Notes under the pieces: model-generated | Database searches by the model: none | Seen by the model: the letters and a program-made list of their open reading frames with translations, nothing else | What the model was told of the DNA's origin: nothing | Part shown: positions 6,116 to 7,488 of the stretch, piece after piece | Numbering within the stretch: position 1 is the stretch's first letter | Layout: each line of letters opens with the position of its first letter | Program-made: the position numbers and the translations under genes | Source: Desulfobacterales bacterium | Lineage (GTDB): Bacteria; Desulfobacterota; Desulfobacteria; Desulfobacterales; JAFDCJ01 | Length of the DNA: 7,488 bases | NCBI GenBank assembly: GCA_029939875.1 | Contig: JAOZSC010000117.1 | Coordinates: 1-7,488, forward strand | Reading direction: 5' to 3'

Positions 6116-6188
6116 ATGAAAAATGTCGCATTAAGGTATTCTGTCGTTTAATTTCGTATAGAAAAACAGATCGAAGCGATTCCATCCT

Positions 6189-6216
6189 TAGACATTCATC
6201 AATCGTCATTAGTCAT
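6189..6216 (-). repeat. Degenerate 7-bp tandem repeat (ATGACTA)
   Basis: Four consecutive minus-strand heptamers read ATGACTA, ATGACGA, TTGATGA and ATGTCTA, matching the first unit at 7, 6, 4 and 6 of 7 positions. The tract contains the rfbB stop codon (TGA, 6213-6215) and runs into the spacer. Its sequence differs from the GAACCTN tract at 1041-1076, but it has the same unit length and gene-end location. Confidence 0.55.
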
Positions 6217-7265
6217 TCTTTATAGTGCCGCTCAATCCACTTGCGATATTCTCCGGTTTCAACGCTTCTGACCCACTGCGGATGATCCAGGTACCACTGG
6301 ATGGTTTTTTTCAACCCGGTTTCAAAAGACTCCCGGGGAGTCCATCCCAGTTCATTTTCCAGTTTGCTGCAGTCGATGGCATATCGCAAGTCATGACCGG
6401 GTCGATCCCGGACAAACGCAATTAAATCCCGCCGGGAATTGGCGTCGGATCCGGGAACCATCTCGTCAAGCAAATCACAAATCATTTTCACTGTGTCAAG
6501 ATTGGTCATTTCACAGCGCCCGCTAATATTGTACATCCAACCGCGTGTGCCCCGTTTCATTATTTCCCAGACGGCCCGGCAGTGATCGGTTACAAACAAC
6601 CAGTCCCGGACATTGCCGCCGTCTCCATATACCGGCAAGGGTTTGCCATCCAGGGCATTTAAAATCATCAGGGGGATCAGTTTTTCCGGAAACTGATAGG
6701 GCCCATAGTTGTTGGAACAATTGGAGATCGTCACCGGCAATCCGTAGGTTTTGCCGTAAGCCCGGACGAGATGATCCGAGGCCGCTTTGGAAGCCGCGTA
6801 GGGGCTGTTAGGCCGGTATGGGCTTTGTTCCGTAAACAATCCCTCCGGTCCCAGCGACCCGTACACCTCGTCAGTGCTCACATGATGGAAAAGCACCAGC
6901 CGATCTGCATGGCGGCGGGCGATCTCCAGCAGGTTGAAGGTGCCGTTGATGTTGCTTTGAATAAAAGCACCCGGCGCCACGATTGAGCGGTCCACATGGG
7001 ATTCGGCGGCAAAATGACAGACGGCATCAATGCCATAGGTTTCAAAAGCCCTTTCCACGGCCTTGGCATCACAGATATCGGCCTGGATAAAAATGTATCG
7101 ATCGGATTTGCTCGTTGCCAGGTCGGCAAAATTTTCAGCATTGCCGGCATAGGTCAGGCTGTCCAGGTTGATGATACGCCCGGTAAAATCCGAATCCAAC
7201 AGCAAGTAACGGATGAAGTTGGTTCCGATAAAACCGCATCCGCCCGTAACCAGAATATTTTCCAT
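6213..7265 (-). CDS. rfbB: dTDP-glucose 4,6-dehydratase
   Basis: A 350-residue extended short-chain dehydrogenase. It converts dTDP-glucose to dTDP-4-keto-6-deoxyglucose with bound NAD, the second step toward dTDP-rhamnose and other deoxysugars of O-antigen or capsule. The NAD-binding TGGCGFIG is at 7-14; D35 starts the RfbB-type DSLTYAGN (35-42). [10 protein letters not shown] (86-95) and the catalytic STDEVYG (130-136, with D132 and E133) follow. YAASK (156-160) gives the Tyr-Lys pair. [16 protein letters not shown] (184-199), [15 protein letters not shown] (214-228) and [11 protein letters not shown] (288-298) are sugar-nucleotide binding blocks that separate RfbB from GalE-like epimerases. 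AAGGAGGG precedes the ATG by about 4 nt. The start and full length fit the family. rfbA, rfbC and rfbD are not in the window. Confidence 0.97.
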   Translation of the reverse strand: MENILVTGGCGFIGTNFIRYLLLDSDFTGRIINLDSLTYAGNAENFADLATSKSDRYIFIQADICDAKAVERAFETYGIDAVCHFAAESHVDRSIVAPGAFIQSNINGTFNLLEIARRHADRLVLFHHVSTDEVYGSLGPEGLFTEQSPYRPNSPYAASKAASDHLVRAYGKTYGLPVTISNCSNNYGPYQFPEKLIPLMILNALDGKPLPVYGDGGNVRDWLFVTDHCRAVWEIMKRGTRGWMYNISGRCEMTNLDTVKMICDLLDEMVPGSDANSRRDLIAFVRDRPGHDLRYAIDCSKLENELGWTPRESFETGLKKTIQWYLDHPQWVRSVETGEYRKWIERHYKE

Positions 7266-7269
7266 CAGC

Positions 7270-7276
7270 CCTCCTT
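7270..7276 (-). promoter_or_regulatory. rfbB ribosome binding site
   Basis: The minus strand reads AAGGAGG ending 4 nt before the ATG at 7263-7265. It is a near-consensus Shine-Dalgarno and fixes the rfbB start. Confidence 0.8.
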
Positions 7277-7322
7277 TTCTGAATCAACAAGATCGATATT
7301 CGACCTTCTTTTTTGACAATAC

Positions 7323-7416
7323 CGTAAAAAATCAAAATTCTCAAATTTTGATCTCATAACCTATTGAAATCATTAAGTGCGAAATTCAAAAATTGGTACT
7401 TTTCGGACTTTTTACG
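7323..7416. repeat. MITE-like inverted-repeat element upstream of rfbB
   Basis: The left end CGTAAAAA (7323-7330) is perfectly complementary to the right end TTTTTACG (7409-7416); allowing one mismatch, the arms extend to 10 of 11 bases. Inside lies a second perfect inverted repeat, ATCAAAAT-TCTCAA-ATTTTGAT (7331-7352). The roughly 94-bp unit is AT-rich, encodes no protein and is about 58 nt upstream of the rfbB start. From memory, the right end GGACTTTTTACGAGACC resembles a dispersed intergenic repeat of Desulfobacterales genomes; this has not been searched. A simple secondary structure of the leader RNA is the alternative. Confidence 0.45.
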
Positions 7417-7488
7417 AGACCATCTTTTTTATTACCTTAGCCCAAATATTACCCCGCATAAAGCCTTTTTTCCATCACCCGCGTCCGT

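Larger units (their letters stand above)
6080..6188. other. pyrF-rfbB intergenic spacer
   Basis: AT-rich spacer between two minus-strand genes. It contains the pyrF leader and possible -10 box. It also has a weak minus-strand ATCG-CTT-CGAT hairpin (6170-6180) followed by five T residues, too short to call a terminator. No gene is seen in it. Confidence 0.5.
7266..7488. other. AT-rich region upstream of rfbB
   Basis: It holds the rfbB leader, a short TCGA-TAT-TCGA palindrome (7293-7303) and the inverted-repeat element at 7323-7416. No convincing sigma-70 promoter for rfbB was found: TTGTCA on the minus strand at about 7314-7319 has no good -10 partner. At the edge, a 12-codon minus-strand open end (7449-7487) could be the tail of an upstream gene, but it is too short to name. 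Confidence 0.4.

Noticed and set aside
6162..6180. Minus-strand hairpin plus T-run after rfbB as a terminator
   Set aside because: The stem is only 4 bp (ATCG/CGAT, loop CTT), and the five T residues start 3 nt away. Too weak to call.
7314..7319. TTGTCA on the minus strand as a -35 box for rfbB
   Set aside because: At 17 nt spacing the -10 position reads TCGATC, which matches TATAAT poorly, so no promoter is called.
7449..7487. Minus-strand open end RTRVMEKRLYAG* at the right edge
   Set aside because: Twelve codons at a window edge cannot be told from chance. It may be the C-terminus of the gene upstream of rfbB, but no family is recognisable.
1..7488. Defence system, CRISPR, prophage, transposase, tRNA or rRNA
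   Set aside because: All large frames resolve to housekeeping families. No direct-repeat/spacer array, integrase, transposase, tRNA cloverleaf or rRNA segment was seen on either strand.

Overview
The window looks like a conserved housekeeping stretch from a delta-type proteobacterium (Desulfobacterota, probably a Desulfobacterales sulfate reducer). This rests on protein style, moderate GC content, the gene order 7TM-HD phosphohydrolase - ybeY - pdxJ - nnr - tsaE - lysC, and the kind of intergenic repeats present. It is inferred from memory of such genomes, not from a search. I see no defence system, prophage, CRISPR array, RNA gene or transposase.

Layout. Positions 1-5171 hold a tightly packed plus-strand operon. 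It begins inside a membrane-anchored HD phosphohydrolase (C-terminal half only) and continues through ybeY (rRNA maturation endonuclease), pdxJ (vitamin B6), nnr (NAD(P)HX repair), tsaE (tRNA t6A ATPase) and lysC (aspartate kinase). Genes overlap or lie 6-102 nt apart. Next comes a probable 31-codon single-membrane-span peptide gene (5268-5363). Its stop codon interlocks, in a TTAA palindrome, with that of the convergent minus-strand pyrF (OMP decarboxylase). A 133-nt spacer separates pyrF from rfbB (dTDP-glucose 4,6-dehydratase), also on the minus strand. The right edge (7266-7488) is an AT-rich rfbB leader containing an inverted-repeat element.

How the genes work together. The plus-strand operon gathers unrelated core functions: nucleotide second-messenger turnover, ribosome quality control, cofactor synthesis and repair, tRNA modification, and entry to the aspartate amino-acid family. 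The minus-strand genes serve pyrimidine synthesis (pyrF) and dTDP-sugar / surface-polysaccharide synthesis (rfbB).

Most interesting points. (1) The PdxJ-family protein aligns without gaps to E. coli PdxJ across the active site but differs at many conserved positions, including those of catalytic/substrate residues E153 and H193. (2) lysC contains a near-ideal internal Shine-Dalgarno and ATG at the point where known alpha/beta aspartokinases start their beta subunit. (3) Two different degenerate 7-bp repeat tracts sit at gene ends. (4) There is a roughly 95-bp MITE-like inverted repeat upstream of rfbB.
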